Notes: generated from the sequence alone by a model not told the origin. DNA of 64,000 nucleotides from Calditrichales bacterium MX18-03 (GCA_021083345.1 JAJGRE010000001.1:1-64000), one strand, 5' to 3'; counted from the first letter of the stretch, positions 9,373-20,745 are shown. Numbers and translations: made by a program.

Positions 9373-9537
9373 ATGAACAAGAAACAGGCGACTTTGATCA
9401 ACGAATTGAAAAACGTACTGGAAGAAATAGATATGCAGTGTATCGAAGATGAGGATTTTTCAGATAAGGTCATGGGCATGGACATTTTCTCCCGCAATAT
9501 TAATGACATCGTAGAGGATCTGACGACAGCCGATTAA
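9373..9537 (+). CDS. Small acidic protein, unknown function
   Basis: A 54-residue frame beginning MNKKQATLINELKNVL and ending VEDLTTAD; mainly helical and acidic, with one Cys. A perfect AGGAGG lies 6 nt before the chosen ATG (9373); an ATG two codons earlier abuts the ribosome site. It precedes a DUF1653 gene by 87 nt. No family recognised. Confidence 0.6.
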   Translation: MNKKQATLINELKNVLEEIDMQCIEDEDFSDKVMGMDIFSRNINDIVEDLTTAD

Positions 9538-9624
9538 GGGCTTCAAGAAGTATAGAAAATGAGGTAGAATAGTATAGTAAATGACTATTCTGCTTTTTAT
9601 TTTTTGGATGAGGAGGATGTACGG

Positions 9625-9846
9625 ATGGAAGAGAGAAAGGTCAAAATTGGAGGACGATACCGCCATTTCAAAGGCAATGAATACCTGGTGCTTCACATTG
9701 CCAGACACTCAGAGACGCTGGAGCTGTATGTGGTATACCAAGCCCTTTATGGAGAAATGGGTATCTGGATCAGACCGATGGAAATGTTTCTGGACAGGAA
9801 GGAAGTTGAGGGAGAGCTTGTCTACCGCTTTGAGGAATTGACATAA
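9625..9846 (+). CDS. DUF1653 protein
   Basis: 73-residue member of the DUF1653 family, small beta-rich proteins of unknown function. The motif GGRYRHFKGNEYLVL, then YVVYQALYGE and IWIRPMEMFLD, spans the family domain. I start at the ATG 8 nt after AGGAGG instead of the upstream TTG. It converges on uvsE with 1 nt between the stop codons. Confidence 0.85.
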   Translation: MEERKVKIGGRYRHFKGNEYLVLHIARHSETLELYVVYQALYGEMGIWIRPMEMFLDRKEVEGELVYRFEELT

Positions 9847-9847
9847 G

Positions 9848-10738
9848 TCAGTCCTGGTTGAATTTGATTTGTGCCATGATGTCTAGGACCGCAAGGTCTT
9901 TTTCTTTTGCCTCCAGCATCATGTCGAAGGTATCGCCAACCAGGCCATATGCCCTCGAATAATCCTCAAATCGTATAAAATCCCCATGGCTCCTGTCGTT
10001 AGGACGGCTTTTGCCGCTGCTGAGGTGCAGCTTAGGCTTTCTGCCTTGCCACGTATCCAGGATTCCTGGAATTAAGGCTTCAAGCTTTTCTTCGCAAGGA
10101 TTGCAGACATGGTGATGGACGTCCAGAACCATGGGTATGTGCAAGCGCTGGCATAACTTAAGCACATCTGAGGTGGTGAAGGTTTTGTCATCGTTTTCCA
10201 ATACGATTTTCCGTTGTATATCATTGTCAAGCATGCAGAATGCCCGCTCAAAACGCTCAATAGCCGTTGGCTTTCCTCCTGCAGCACTGCCCACATGCAG
10301 CACCAAGGTTTCATTGCCGATGAGATTGGAAAACCGGTTATGATGCACCAGTATGCCGATGCTGCTTTCGACAACCTGAGGCTTTTCCGAATTCAATACG
10401 CAAAATTGGTCGGGATGCATGCTGATCCGGACAGATTTTGAAACTGCCGCCTCCTTGATCCTATTGCAATAGTTTAGGATGTCAGGATCCTCCCACCACT
10501 GCCATTGGTTCAGATAAGTGGCAAGTGGTATCAAATCCGAGCTGAAGCGGTATAAAAGGATCTGGTTTTCAGCGCACCAATCCAGAATCTTTCTGCAGTT
10601 GAACAGATTATCCACGGCGATGCTCCGAAGTCTCTTCAGCCTATCATCTTCTTTTAATCCCAAATAAGTTTTCAGTGTGACGGTCCTGAACTTCCCATTT
10701 TCCTTCAGGCTTTTACAAATGCAAGCGAATCCCAGCAT
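9848..10738 (-). CDS. uvsE: UV damage endonuclease UvsE/UvdE
   Basis: Nicks DNA 5' to UV photoproducts and other lesions, starting an excision repair route independent of UvrABC. A TIM-barrel metal enzyme; visible blocks are MLGFACICKSL, RFSSDLIPLA, SMHPDQFCVLN, LVLHVGSA, VLENDDKTFT and VLDVHHHVCNP, which hold the metal ligands. I start at MLGF (296 residues) because AAAGGAGG lies 9 nt upstream; the ATG nine codons earlier precedes this site. Single-gene unit with a divergent membrane protein gene upstream. Confidence 0.93.
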   Translation of the reverse strand: MLGFACICKSLKENGKFRTVTLKTYLGLKEDDRLKRLRSIAVDNLFNCRKILDWCAENQILLYRFSSDLIPLATYLNQWQWWEDPDILNYCNRIKEAAVSKSVRISMHPDQFCVLNSEKPQVVESSIGILVHHNRFSNLIGNETLVLHVGSAAGGKPTAIERFERAFCMLDNDIQRKIVLENDDKTFTTSDVLKLCQRLHIPMVLDVHHHVCNPCEEKLEALIPGILDTWQGRKPKLHLSSGKSRPNDRSHGDFIRFEDYSRAYGLVGDTFDMMLEAKEKDLAVLDIMAQIKFNQD

Positions 10739-10918
10739 GGGGATCAACCTCCTTTTAAGCATCAAACAATCTAATAACAGTTTGATATATGTATTTCTTT
10801 TTTTAAGGTTTTGTATACCTAAAGGATGTTTAGCACAAATATTGTTTCAAATATTTTTAATGAAGAAATTACATGCTTGATTGCGTATATATAGTGAGTG
10901 AAATTTAGGAGGGTTAAC

Positions 10919-11614
10919 ATGAAAGAAAATAGAAAGACGTCAGCCGGTTTTTTTGATGTAGTTGTAGAAAAGCAGACCTATTTGAATATTCTTTACCTGA
11001 TGGTGTCATTTCCATTAGGCATCGCTTATTTCATTTTTCTGACCACAGGACTGTCTCTGGGATTGGGATTATCCATCCTTTTTGTAGGTTTGCCGGTAAT
11101 TTATCTTGTTTTTGTCATATCAAGCAAGTTGATGAGATTCGAACAGAAGCTGGCAGAAATCTTTTTGGGTATGAGATTTGTTTATACGAATGAAACTAGA
11201 CCCAGAGCCATTGGTTTTCTAAGAAACTTTAGGGAGACGATATTTGATGTGGACATTTGGCGGTCTATGATGTACCTGATATTTAAGTTTTTTATTGGTA
11301 TGCTCATCTTTTCAATTGCGCTTGTGCTGATTAGCCTCAGCTTGGGCCTTATGAGTGTGCCGGTATTGTATCAGCTCGCTGAAAGCGGCATTTTCATAGA
11401 ACTTCATGGTTTTCATGGTATAACAGATTATCTGGATCTCGGCATTTCCCCATATCAAGAGTCGATCATCTGGATGATTACCGGTATTTTTCTGGGAATA
11501 GCCAGCCTTCATATCTTTAATTTGATGGCATTCGTTTCCGGACAGATTCTGCACTATATGTCGCCTGTGCAAAAAAAAATAAAGAAAGAAAAAGCATTGA
11601 TTTTAGTAAAATAA
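10919..11614 (+). CDS. Membrane protein with a stand-alone putative sensor domain
   Basis: 231 residues with four main hydrophobic segments (about 24-75 as a pair, about 125-155, about 190-215). The arrangement, with paired helices, a loop containing MRFEQKLAEIFLG and a second helix pair, resembles the Pfam Sensor domain (PF13796) usually fused to histidine kinases or found alone. There is no kinase or DNA-binding domain in the protein. Start is the ATG after TTAGGAGGG. Function unknown; family assignment from memory. Confidence 0.6.
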   Translation: MKENRKTSAGFFDVVVEKQTYLNILYLMVSFPLGIAYFIFLTTGLSLGLGLSILFVGLPVIYLVFVISSKLMRFEQKLAEIFLGMRFVYTNETRPRAIGFLRNFRETIFDVDIWRSMMYLIFKFFIGMLIFSIALVLISLSLGLMSVPVLYQLAESGIFIELHGFHGITDYLDLGISPYQESIIWMITGIFLGIASLHIFNLMAFVSGQILHYMSPVQKKIKKEKALILVK

Positions 11615-11685
11615 GTGTAGCCTGCATATAAAAAAGGGGTGGTGACAAAATAACATAAAAGCTATAAAATGGAGGTAATCAACCG

Positions 11686-11895
11686 ATGAGCAACACATAT
11701 GAAAAAGTCGCCACTGGCCGGGATTTGAACCGCATCTTCAGCGGCAAGCTGGATATCTTTGAAAATTACTTGGTTCATGTAGAGACGGTGGACGGTACGC
11801 AAAACAATTACATAAACAGCATGAAGGACGGCAGTACCAAGATCAAGGACCTTCATGTGACCGGGAATAAACTAAGTGAATTAAAGACTGTCTGA
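11686..11895 (+). CDS. Hypothetical protein, 69 residues
   Basis: Starts MSNTYEKVATGRDLNRIF behind TGGAGG. Soluble, no Cys, no membrane segment; alternating hydrophobic residues in the middle (FENYLVHVETVDG) suggest a small beta-rich fold. It lies 71 nt after the sensor-domain gene and 37 nt before a small Cys-rich gene. Family not recognised. Confidence 0.65.
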   Translation: MSNTYEKVATGRDLNRIFSGKLDIFENYLVHVETVDGTQNNYINSMKDGSTKIKDLHVTGNKLSELKTV

Positions 11896-11932
11896 ACACA
11901 GTAAGGGGGTAGTCTGACTGGCTGAAGAAAGA

Positions 11933-12103
11933 GTGAACTGCATGCGCTGCAGGCATTATTATGTCACTTGGGATAAGCACTTCCCAAAGGGCTGCAGGTT
12001 GTTTGAATTCAAGACTGCCAGGCTTCCCTCCCACGTTGTTCAGGAAGCGACAGGCAGCCGATGCAGGCAATTTGAGGAAAAAGACCTTCGAAAGAAATCC
12101 TAG
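11933..12103 (+). CDS. Small CxxC protein with the VTWD...FP.GC motif
   Basis: Not an obvious long ORF but clearly coding: NCMRCRHYYVTWDKHF, then PKGCRLFEFKTARLPS and TGSRCRQFEEKD. The pattern C-x2-C, YVTWD, P-x-GC, PS and C-x2-FE is that of a widespread family of roughly 50-60-residue proteins that is sometimes mislabelled uracil-DNA glycosylase. Four Cys suggest a metal site. I use the GTG at 11933 (56 residues); a CTG at 11918, 8 nt after GGGGG, would add five residues and has the better ribosome site. Confidence 0.75.
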   Translation: MNCMRCRHYYVTWDKHFPKGCRLFEFKTARLPSHVVQEATGSRCRQFEEKDLRKKS

Positions 12104-12250
12104 TTGGTATAAAATTAAATATTATGGAAATAATACCCTCCAGAAATAGTTTTGAGCTGTATCCAATGTAGCACAGACCTATGCGGGGCAATAGATTATA
12201 TTAGGGACATGATAAATGTAATCCAAAGCCACAATTCTGGAGGGAAATTT

Positions 12251-12907
12251 ATGTTTGAAGATAAACGAAAAAAAAGGAAAAGGCGCTATATCTTATTGCT
12301 GCTTCTCTTTTTCTTTATGGTCGCCGCCTTTGGGGTGGGATACTATTTCAATTCCGGTGACCCGGAGAACATCCTGAAACCCGCAAGCGATCCCAATACA
12401 CAGCTCAAAATTCCGGACAGCCTGATCAATCCGCCGGCATCCAAGACCGCTTCGGAAGAGGTAGATGATCTGCAAGAGACACAGGAGATCTCCAATATTC
12501 CGGTCAGCGATGTGGTGACCCCGCAGACTGCCTTTATATTCAAGACCCGCTTCACCTTGTGCGGGCATGTGGTCGAAAAATCCGCCGCTGCAGAAGCTGA
12601 GATCAATATGACAGAAGCCGAGCTGCAAAACCGATATCATGGATGGAGTATAACGCGTTTTACGCCACAGCTGGTGCAAATGGAGAAAAATATCGCGACC
12701 CATTGTCCAAGGCACTATATACTCGGCATCGACAGCGGAAACATTGCGATTTTTCAATATAATGATGAAGGCAGGAAAGTACTGCTGGAGCGGACAGACA
12801 TTTCTGTTTCCACTCTAACGCCGGAGGATCAGAAGAGCCTGGAAAGCGGAATCATCGCGGATACCGAAGACGATTTGAATCTTAAGCTGGAGGGCTTCAG
12901 CGATTAA
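12251..12907 (+). CDS. BofC-like protein, membrane-anchored
   Basis: BofC is a forespore-secreted protein that delays sigma-K activation through the SpoIVB checkpoint in Bacillus. This 218-residue protein has a basic N-terminus, one membrane segment (about 14-32), a low-complexity linker (about 35-100), and a C-terminal domain (about 100-218) with CGHVV, LGIDSGNIAIFQYNDEG and LTPEDQKSLESGI, which I recognise as the BofC C-terminal domain. Start is the ATG behind GGAGGG, not an ATG 33 codons upstream. A strong terminator follows. Checkpoint role is inferred only. Confidence 0.75.
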   Translation: MFEDKRKKRKRRYILLLLLFFFMVAAFGVGYYFNSGDPENILKPASDPNTQLKIPDSLINPPASKTASEEVDDLQETQEISNIPVSDVVTPQTAFIFKTRFTLCGHVVEKSAAAEAEINMTEAELQNRYHGWSITRFTPQLVQMEKNIATHCPRHYILGIDSGNIAIFQYNDEGRKVLLERTDISVSTLTPEDQKSLESGIIADTEDDLNLKLEGFSD

Positions 12908-12940
12908 GTAGTGCTTCAGACCATTTTGAAACAGAACCAT

Positions 12941-12976
12941 AAAGCAGAAACGGCCAATTTCTGCTTTATTTTTTTG
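12941..12976 (+). terminator. Terminator after the BofC-like gene
   Basis: AAAGCAGAAA pairs with TTTCTGCTTT (loop CGGCCAA), followed by ATTTTTTT. It separates the BofC-like gene from the ruvC group. The following 145 nt to ruvC show no gene. Confidence 0.85.
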
Positions 12977-13122
12977 TAAAAAAAGGTTATAGTATATAGA
13001 TAATGCAGCCTATAGCTGAAAATAGGAATAGCGATAGGGCGTTATCCCAAATATCATAGAGACTATTGACCCGAAGGAATACTTTTTAGTTTACAGTGTC
13101 TTAGATATAAGGGAGCGAATAT

Positions 13123-13632
13123 ATGTTTGGGGGCGGTTTGTTGATCATCATGGGAATAGATCCCGGTATAGCCATTCTGGGGTTCGGTATTGTAAAATAC
13201 CAAGCAAACAAATTTACAGTTATGGATTACGGTGCCGTGACGACAGCGGCTGGAACACCGATGTCGGAAAGGCTTAAGATTTTATACCGGGAGCTTACGG
13301 AGATCATAGCGGAGCATCAGCCGGATGCCTTTGCAGTTGAGGAGCTGTTTTTCAACAAGAATATCAAGACTGCCCTGACAATCGGACATGCAAGAGGGGT
13401 CACTGTGCTGGCTGCTGCCAATTCATGTGTGCCCATCTATGAGTATACGCCCCTTCAAGTGAAGCAAGCGGTTGTCGGTTACGGGAGAGCCGAAAAAAAG
13501 CAAGTCCAGCAAATGGTAAAAATTTTGCTGAATCTACGCGAAGTACCCAAGCCCGACGACGTGGCGGATGCTTTGGCTGTCGCAATTTGTCACGGACATT
13601 CCTCGAATTTTGCGGATCAGTTCCGCTTGTAA
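13123..13632 (+). CDS. ruvC: Holliday junction resolvase RuvC
   Basis: Endonuclease that cleaves Holliday junctions moved by RuvAB. Acidic catalytic residues are visible in MGIDPG, VEELFF and [14 protein letters not shown]; length 169 fits. The annotated ATG follows AGGGAG by 7 nt; a TTG at 13141, just after GGGGGCGG, gives MIIMGIDPG and is an equally plausible start. First gene of ruvC-ruvA-ruvB-queH. Confidence 0.95.
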   Translation: MFGGGLLIIMGIDPGIAILGFGIVKYQANKFTVMDYGAVTTAAGTPMSERLKILYRELTEIIAEHQPDAFAVEELFFNKNIKTALTIGHARGVTVLAAANSCVPIYEYTPLQVKQAVVGYGRAEKKQVQQMVKILLNLREVPKPDDVADALAVAICHGHSSNFADQFRL

Positions 13633-13644
13633 AGGTGGTATTGT

Positions 13645-14229
13645 ATGTACGAATATATCAGCGGCAAGCTGGATAATACCGGCGAGGATTATATCGTCAT
13701 TGATGTAACCGGCATCGGCTATAAGCTTTTTACCTCACAGAATACGATCAAGATAATGCGCAAAGGCGATATGGTAAAGGCGTATACCCATTTGATTGTA
13801 AAAGAGGATGATCTGGTCCTATACGGCTTTGCCGACAGGGATGAGCTTCATATGTTCAAACTGCTCCTGTCGGTTTCAGGCGTGGGCCCAAAGGCCGGTG
13901 TTTCACTCTTGAGCCAGTATAAGGCCAACGAAATAGCAACTGCCATCATCAGCAAGGACATTGTCAAGCTGACCAAGGCATCGGGTATTGGCAAGAAAAT
14001 AGCAGAGCGGATCGTGCTGGAACTAAAGGACAAGATTGATACCGAAAGCGCCATTGCCGCAGTGGAAAATGTTGGCGGCGACAGCGACGCGGCTCAGGTT
14101 ATTGAAGCATTGACAGCCTTAGGCTATAATTATACCATGGCTACCAATGCAGTCATGAAGATAGCCGACACCAATAAGCCCATTGACATGATGATCAAAG
14201 ATGCATTGAAGATGCTTTCAAGGGCATAA
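13645..14229 (+). CDS. ruvA: Holliday junction branch-migration protein RuvA
   Basis: Junction-binding tetramer that loads the RuvB motor. 194 residues: an OB-fold domain (about 1-62, starts MYEYISGKLD), helix-hairpin-helix pair (GVGPKAGVSLLS and GIGKKIAERIVLELKDK, about 72-130), an acidic linker and the C-terminal RuvB-binding three-helix domain (about 148-194). It starts 12 nt after ruvC behind AGGTGG and precedes ruvB by 12 nt. Confidence 0.96.
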   Translation: MYEYISGKLDNTGEDYIVIDVTGIGYKLFTSQNTIKIMRKGDMVKAYTHLIVKEDDLVLYGFADRDELHMFKLLLSVSGVGPKAGVSLLSQYKANEIATAIISKDIVKLTKASGIGKKIAERIVLELKDKIDTESAIAAVENVGGDSDAAQVIEALTALGYNYTMATNAVMKIADTNKPIDMMIKDALKMLSRA

Positions 14230-14241
14230 GAGAGGTAAATG

Positions 14242-15237
14242 ATGGACGATAGATTGATTACCGCAAAGCTTATGGAAGAGGATGCTGAAGCAGATTCCAG
14301 CCTAAGACCCAAAAACCTGGACGAATACATCGGTCAAACCAGTGTCAAGGAAAAAATCAACATCTTCATACAGGCAGCCAATCAGCGGCGCGAGACCCTG
14401 GACCATGTCCTGCTTTACGGTCCGCCGGGGCTGGGAAAGACAACCTTGGCCAATATCATTTCCAATGAACTAGGTGTCAACATACGCATCACTTCAGGTC
14501 CGGCCATTGAGAAACCTGGAGATCTGGCTGCCATTCTGACGAACCTGAACCAGAACGATGTGCTGTTCATTGATGAAATCCACCGTCTGAATCGAAGTGT
14601 GGAAGAGATACTCTATCCTGCAATGGAGGATTATGCCTTGGACATCATTATCGGCAAAGGTCCCAGCGCAAGGTCCATCCGGTTGGACCTGCCCAGGTTT
14701 ACAATGATCGGTGCGACTACAAGAGCCGGTATGCTGACCTCTCCGCTGAGGGACCGGTTCGGCGTCATTTGCAGGCTGGATTACTATTGTAACGAAGAAT
14801 TGTACAAAATAATCATACAATCCGCGAGAAAGCTTCGGATAAAAGTAGAAGAACAAGGGGCAATGGAGATCGCGCGACGTTCCAGAGGCACGCCGCGTAT
14901 AGCCAACCGATTGCTGAAGCGTGTCAGAGACTACGCCCAGGTGAAGGGCGACGGCATCATCGACCGCATTACGGCAGACCGGGCGCTTAAGATGCTGGAG
15001 GTAGACGACATCGGCTTGGACGAGATCGACAAGAAAATGCTGCTTACAGTCATCCGGAAGTTCGACGGGGGACCTGTTGGTCTTGATACGCTGGCTGCCT
15101 CCATCGGAGAAGACAGTGGAACCATTGAAGATGTATATGAGCCTTATCTGCTTCAGATCGGGTTTATCAACAGGACACCGCGGGGCAGGACGGCAACCAA
15201 GTCTGCCTATGCGCATTTCGGTATTGAGAGGGACTAA
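14242..15237 (+). CDS. ruvB: Holliday junction ATP-dependent helicase RuvB
   Basis: AAA+ motor that drives branch migration with RuvA. Walker [10 protein letters not shown], Walker B DEIH, sensor motif [18 protein letters not shown], and the C-terminal winged helix (about 255-331) with the ending PRGRTAT are all present. Of two adjacent ATG codons I take the second (331 residues), 6 nt after AGAGG. Normal length. Genes follow at 14 nt spacing into queH. Confidence 0.97.
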   Translation: MDDRLITAKLMEEDAEADSSLRPKNLDEYIGQTSVKEKINIFIQAANQRRETLDHVLLYGPPGLGKTTLANIISNELGVNIRITSGPAIEKPGDLAAILTNLNQNDVLFIDEIHRLNRSVEEILYPAMEDYALDIIIGKGPSARSIRLDLPRFTMIGATTRAGMLTSPLRDRFGVICRLDYYCNEELYKIIIQSARKLRIKVEEQGAMEIARRSRGTPRIANRLLKRVRDYAQVKGDGIIDRITADRALKMLEVDDIGLDEIDKKMLLTVIRKFDGGPVGLDTLAASIGEDSGTIEDVYEPYLLQIGFINRTPRGRTATKSAYAHFGIERD

Positions 15238-15251
15238 GCGGAGGTGTAACG

Positions 15252-15803
15252 ATGAAAGTCTTGCTTCATATGTGCTGCGGCCCTTGTGCTGTGTATCCAG
15301 CGGAGGTTCTTTCGATAGAACACGATGTGACAGGCTTGTTTTACAACCCCAATATTCATCCATATACAGAGTACAAAAAGCGGCTTGAGACAGCGCAGAC
15401 TTATGCAGAGAAAGCGGGCATCAGGCTTATCGTCATTGATGATTACAAGCTTGATGAATTCTTGCGCAATGCGGCTTTCAGGGAGAGTCAGCGCTGTATG
15501 ATGTGCTACGCAGACCGGTTGGAAAGGACTGCATCGGCAGCCAAGAAAGGCCAATTCGATGCTTTTACCACCACTTTGCTTGTCAGTCCGTTTCAAAAGC
15601 ATGACCTGATTAGGCGTATTGGTGAGGACGCTGGAAAGAAATACGGCGTACCCTTCCTATACAAGGATTTCAGAGAGGGCTTCAAGGAAGGCGTAGAGAA
15701 ATCCAAGCAGCTGGAGCTGTACAGACAGCCTTATTGCGGTTGTATTTACAGTGAAAGGGACCGGTATATCCCTAAAAGAAAAGGTGATAGCATATCTATT
15801 TAA
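15252..15803 (+). CDS. queH: Epoxyqueuosine reductase QueH
   Basis: Reduces epoxyqueuosine to queuosine in tRNA, the non-B12 alternative to QueG. 183 residues with the Cys motifs that hold a [4Fe-4S] cluster and adjacent metal site: CCGPC at 8-12, RCMMCYADRLERTA near 75-90 and QPYCGCIYSERD near 160-172. It lies with queA and tgt, which carry out earlier queuosine steps, within 5 kb; the operon links tRNA modification with ruvABC. GGAGGTG sets the start. Confidence 0.93.
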   Translation: MKVLLHMCCGPCAVYPAEVLSIEHDVTGLFYNPNIHPYTEYKKRLETAQTYAEKAGIRLIVIDDYKLDEFLRNAAFRESQRCMMCYADRLERTASAAKKGQFDAFTTTLLVSPFQKHDLIRRIGEDAGKKYGVPFLYKDFREGFKEGVEKSKQLELYRQPYCGCIYSERDRYIPKRKGDSISI

Positions 15804-15881
15804 AGTATTGGAAAAGCTGCGCTGAAAGCAGTGGAAATCTTTATCAATAAAATTGGCATGGCTGATGAGAGGAGTTGTATT

Positions 15882-17546
15882 ATGATTCGCAGAATACGTG
15901 CGTTTATCATCGCAATAGTAGTAGCAGCTGCATCAATAGGCTTTTCTACGGACATGAATTCGGTGTATGCCGAGGCTGCCGTCCCACAGAAGGTTATCAT
16001 AGGCCTGAGCTTCGGACAGAATGCCACAAACCTTTTCAAGCTATCCAGTGAAACAGGTATTGTTTTGACCAAAACGGAAGGTGGAAATACCGTTACGGTT
16101 TTGAATTTCGATGCACCTGGGGGCATCACTGTCAGAAGGGATGCCTATTATAATATTGTCAAAGGGATTATTACCGCTGTCAATTTTAACAAGGCAACGA
16201 AATACGAAGGGGAAGTCATAGGACCCTACCATATTCAGGTCGGCGATACTTATCCGGATATGGAGACTGCAAAGAAAGTTGCCGGACAGGTTGCTTCCTC
16301 TGCTCCCGCAGCCTTTATTGCTTATGAGGATGGGTGGCGCGTCTGGGCGCAGCTCTTTTTGGACGAGGGTGAGTGCAGCAAGCAAATCGAGCTTCTGAGC
16401 AATGAATTGAAGGACTTTGCCTTCTCTGTAGTTCGACCGGACCGCAAGCGCATACACATATTGGATGCGGTGACCGGGCAAATACTGCTGGCTGTCAATA
16501 GTGAAACCCCTGTTATCGTCAATGGCAAGGCTGCACAGAATTCCGACTGCACAATACAGTACGGAAGTACCAAATACAGAGGTACTATTATTCTGCAGAG
16601 TCAGCAGGATAGTGATATAAGCGTTGTTAATGAAGTGCCTTTTGAGCAATATCTATATGGCGTTGTCCCCTCGGAGATGCCCAGTTCCTGGCACCCGGAA
16701 GCATTGAAGGCACAGGCAGTTGCAGCAAGGAATTATGCACTGGTCTCCATGGGCAAGCACAAAGGGCAGGGCTTTGACCTGTGCAACTCCGATCATTGCC
16801 AGGTTTACAAAGGCTTCAGTAATGAGAAAAAATCTACCAACGATGCCGTTGCTGCCACCGCAGGCAAACTCCTTTACTATAAGGACAAGCTGGTTTCTAC
16901 CATCTATCATTCCAGCAGCGGCGGACATACGGAAAACAGTGAGAACATATGGTACGACACATTGCCGTATATACGTGCAGTAGATGACAGATTCGGCCTT
17001 GGCAGCCCTTATGATCATTGGTCAAACCAGATTAACCGTGCGGGCATCAGGGAAAAAATGACTCAGGCCAATTTGGGCGTAGGGGACATTCTGGACGTGG
17101 TACCGATTCAGACCAGCCAGTACGGCCGGGTTCAAAAGGTTGAAATAAAGGGGACGGAGGGCAGCAAAGTGCTGGAAAAGGAAAAGATTCGCTGGGTTCT
17201 GAGCAATGCGGTACTTAAAAGCATCTGGTATCAGGTTAAGACCGATGCAGATGTCTTTATCCGGAGCAGCATGGATGCAGCACCTTCCTTGAAAAGACCG
17301 TCCGGCATGTATGTGGCTGGTGCAAAAGGGACGGTAAAGCTGTCAAGTCCGGTAAACAAGCTATTTGTGAAAAACTATACCAATACGGCTGCCTATAACA
17401 TCATACCCGATGTATATACCTTTTCGGGCAAAGGCTGGGGTCACGGCCTGGGAATGAGCCAATACGGTGCGAAAGGGATGGCGGAAGCCGGTTATAACTA
17501 TGCGCAGATTCTGGAATACTACTACAAAGACACTAAAGTGAAGTAG
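15882..17546 (+). CDS. SpoIID/LytB-domain protein with a SPOR-like region
   Basis: Secreted peptidoglycan lytic-transglycosylase-type protein related to SpoIID and LytB. 554 residues: signal peptide (1-34, cut after YAEA), an N-terminal part with a SPOR-like repeat (about 112-175, YHIQVGDTYPDMETAKKVA), and the SpoIID domain (about 225-554) with catalytic Glu in VPSEMPSSWHPEALKAQAVA and the ending GKGWGHGLGMSQYGA. Start is the ATG behind AGAGGAG, 17 codons inside the longest frame. The context (queH, queA, tgt) is housekeeping, so this is a SpoIID paralog, not necessarily spoIID of engulfment. Confidence 0.88.
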   Translation: MIRRIRAFIIAIVVAAASIGFSTDMNSVYAEAAVPQKVIIGLSFGQNATNLFKLSSETGIVLTKTEGGNTVTVLNFDAPGGITVRRDAYYNIVKGIITAVNFNKATKYEGEVIGPYHIQVGDTYPDMETAKKVAGQVASSAPAAFIAYEDGWRVWAQLFLDEGECSKQIELLSNELKDFAFSVVRPDRKRIHILDAVTGQILLAVNSETPVIVNGKAAQNSDCTIQYGSTKYRGTIILQSQQDSDISVVNEVPFEQYLYGVVPSEMPSSWHPEALKAQAVAARNYALVSMGKHKGQGFDLCNSDHCQVYKGFSNEKKSTNDAVAATAGKLLYYKDKLVSTIYHSSSGGHTENSENIWYDTLPYIRAVDDRFGLGSPYDHWSNQINRAGIREKMTQANLGVGDILDVVPIQTSQYGRVQKVEIKGTEGSKVLEKEKIRWVLSNAVLKSIWYQVKTDADVFIRSSMDAAPSLKRPSGMYVAGAKGTVKLSSPVNKLFVKNYTNTAAYNIIPDVYTFSGKGWGHGLGMSQYGAKGMAEAGYNYAQILEYYYKDTKVK

Positions 17547-17558
17547 AGGAAGACAGCA

Positions 17559-18584
17559 ATGAACCTTAAGGATTTTTATTATGATCTGCCGGAAGCTTTG
17601 ATTGCGCAGGAGCCTTTAGCCGAAAGGGACATGTCTCGGCTGATGGTTATGGACAAAGTAACCGGCGAACTCCGACATCATATTTTCAGAGATATTACCA
17701 GCTATTTGAGGAAGGGCGACTGTATCGTGCTGAATAATACGCGGGTCATTCCGGCTCGGCTTTTCGGCATAAAAAAGGACAGTACCGGTGCAATTGAGTT
17801 CCTTCTACTGAATCGAAGGGAAAGAGACATTTGGGAAGTTATGCTGAGGCCGGGCAAGCGTGCTAAAACAGGTGCGCGTTTTGTTTTCGGAAACGGCGAA
17901 CTGGAAGCGGAGATACTGGATATCATCGAAGGCGGCAACCGCATCGTGCGGTTTTACTACCAGGGCCTGTTCGAGAATGTCTTGGACAGATTGGGAAATA
18001 TACCGCTGCCGCCCTATATCACAAAACACCTCGAAGACCGCGAACGTTATCAGACGGTTTATTCGAAATACGAGGGCTCTGCGGCAGCGCCGACCGCCGG
18101 ACTGCACTTTACCCGGGAGCTGATTGGCCAAATCGTAGCAATGGGCATATACGTAGCTTACGTCACACTTCATGTGGGCTTGGGCACCTTCAGGCCGGTC
18201 AAAGTCCGGAATATTGAAGAACACCAGATGCATGCCGAATACTATGAGTTGGATCAGGAAAACGCTGCGATGATCAATAAGACGATAGCCGAGGGCGGCA
18301 GAATCGTCAGTGTGGGCACCACCTCTACAAGAACGCTGGAATCCATAGCTGCAAAGCATGGGCAGATCAAAGCAGACAAGGGATGGACGGACATATTCAT
18401 TTATCCCGGCTACAAGTTTGCGGTTATCAACGGGCTGATTACCAACTTTCATCTGCCCGAATCCACCTTGATCATGCTGGTCAGTGCATTTGCGGGTAGG
18501 ACAAATGTCATGCATGCATACCAGGAAGCCGTCAGACAGGAATACCGTTTTTTCAGCTTTGGAGATGCGATGCTGATTATTTAA
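17559..18584 (+). CDS. queA: S-adenosylmethionine:tRNA ribosyltransferase-isomerase QueA
   Basis: Transfers and isomerises the ribosyl part of S-adenosylmethionine onto 7-aminomethyl-7-deazaguanine in tRNA, giving epoxyqueuosine. 341 residues starts [19 protein letters not shown]; contains [31 protein letters not shown] and [11 protein letters not shown], all family blocks. It lies 12 nt after the SpoIID-like gene. Product of this step is the substrate of the QueH encoded upstream. Confidence 0.97.
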   Translation: MNLKDFYYDLPEALIAQEPLAERDMSRLMVMDKVTGELRHHIFRDITSYLRKGDCIVLNNTRVIPARLFGIKKDSTGAIEFLLLNRRERDIWEVMLRPGKRAKTGARFVFGNGELEAEILDIIEGGNRIVRFYYQGLFENVLDRLGNIPLPPYITKHLEDRERYQTVYSKYEGSAAAPTAGLHFTRELIGQIVAMGIYVAYVTLHVGLGTFRPVKVRNIEEHQMHAEYYELDQENAAMINKTIAEGGRIVSVGTTSTRTLESIAAKHGQIKADKGWTDIFIYPGYKFAVINGLITNFHLPESTLIMLVSAFAGRTNVMHAYQEAVRQEYRFFSFGDAMLII

Positions 18585-18606
18585 TTAATTTTATGGGAGA
18601 GCATTT

Positions 18607-20369
<1,763 letters not shown>

Positions 20370-20464
20370 TAAATTCGTTCAATCCAAAGAAGGATTTTTA
20401 CAGCCGATATGGAATAATTAAATGGGTGAAAAACCAATCATAAAGACAAAGGAGGGTGACATTC

Positions 20465-20731
20465 ATGGAGCAGGTAGGATGGCTTTTACCGTACATAATC
20501 GTCATTGCGGCTTTTTACTTCTTTTTGATCAGACCGCAGCAGAAGAGGGAAAAGGATACCAAGAACATGCGCAGCAATCTGGAGGAGGGCAATGAGATCG
20601 TTACCATCGGCGGAATATACGGAAAAATCGTCAGCATCAAAGATGACATGGTGACCATTGAAGTCGGCGCCGACAAGGTTAAGCTGAAAATTGCGCGCTG
20701 GGCTGTAGGGAAAGTTGTCGAAAACAAATAG
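20465..20731 (+). CDS. yajC: Preprotein translocase subunit YajC
   Basis: Small membrane protein associated with SecDF. 88 residues: one membrane segment (about 5-25, ending FFLIRPQQKREK, the family signature) and a cytosolic domain with GNEIVTIGGIYGKIVSI. AAAGGAGG lies 9 nt before the chosen ATG. The secD-secF pair lies 2 kb downstream, separated by the SCIFF gene region. Confidence 0.94.
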   Translation: MEQVGWLLPYIIVIAAFYFFLIRPQQKREKDTKNMRSNLEEGNEIVTIGGIYGKIVSIKDDMVTIEVGADKVKLKIARWAVGKVVENK

Positions 20732-20745
20732 TAGTCTATTTCTGA

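Noticed and set aside
15882-17546. True spoIID of the engulfment complex
   Set aside because: The protein has a SPOR-like region and lies among tRNA-modification genes, without spoIIIAA-type or spoIIR neighbours; only a SpoIID-domain paralog can be claimed.
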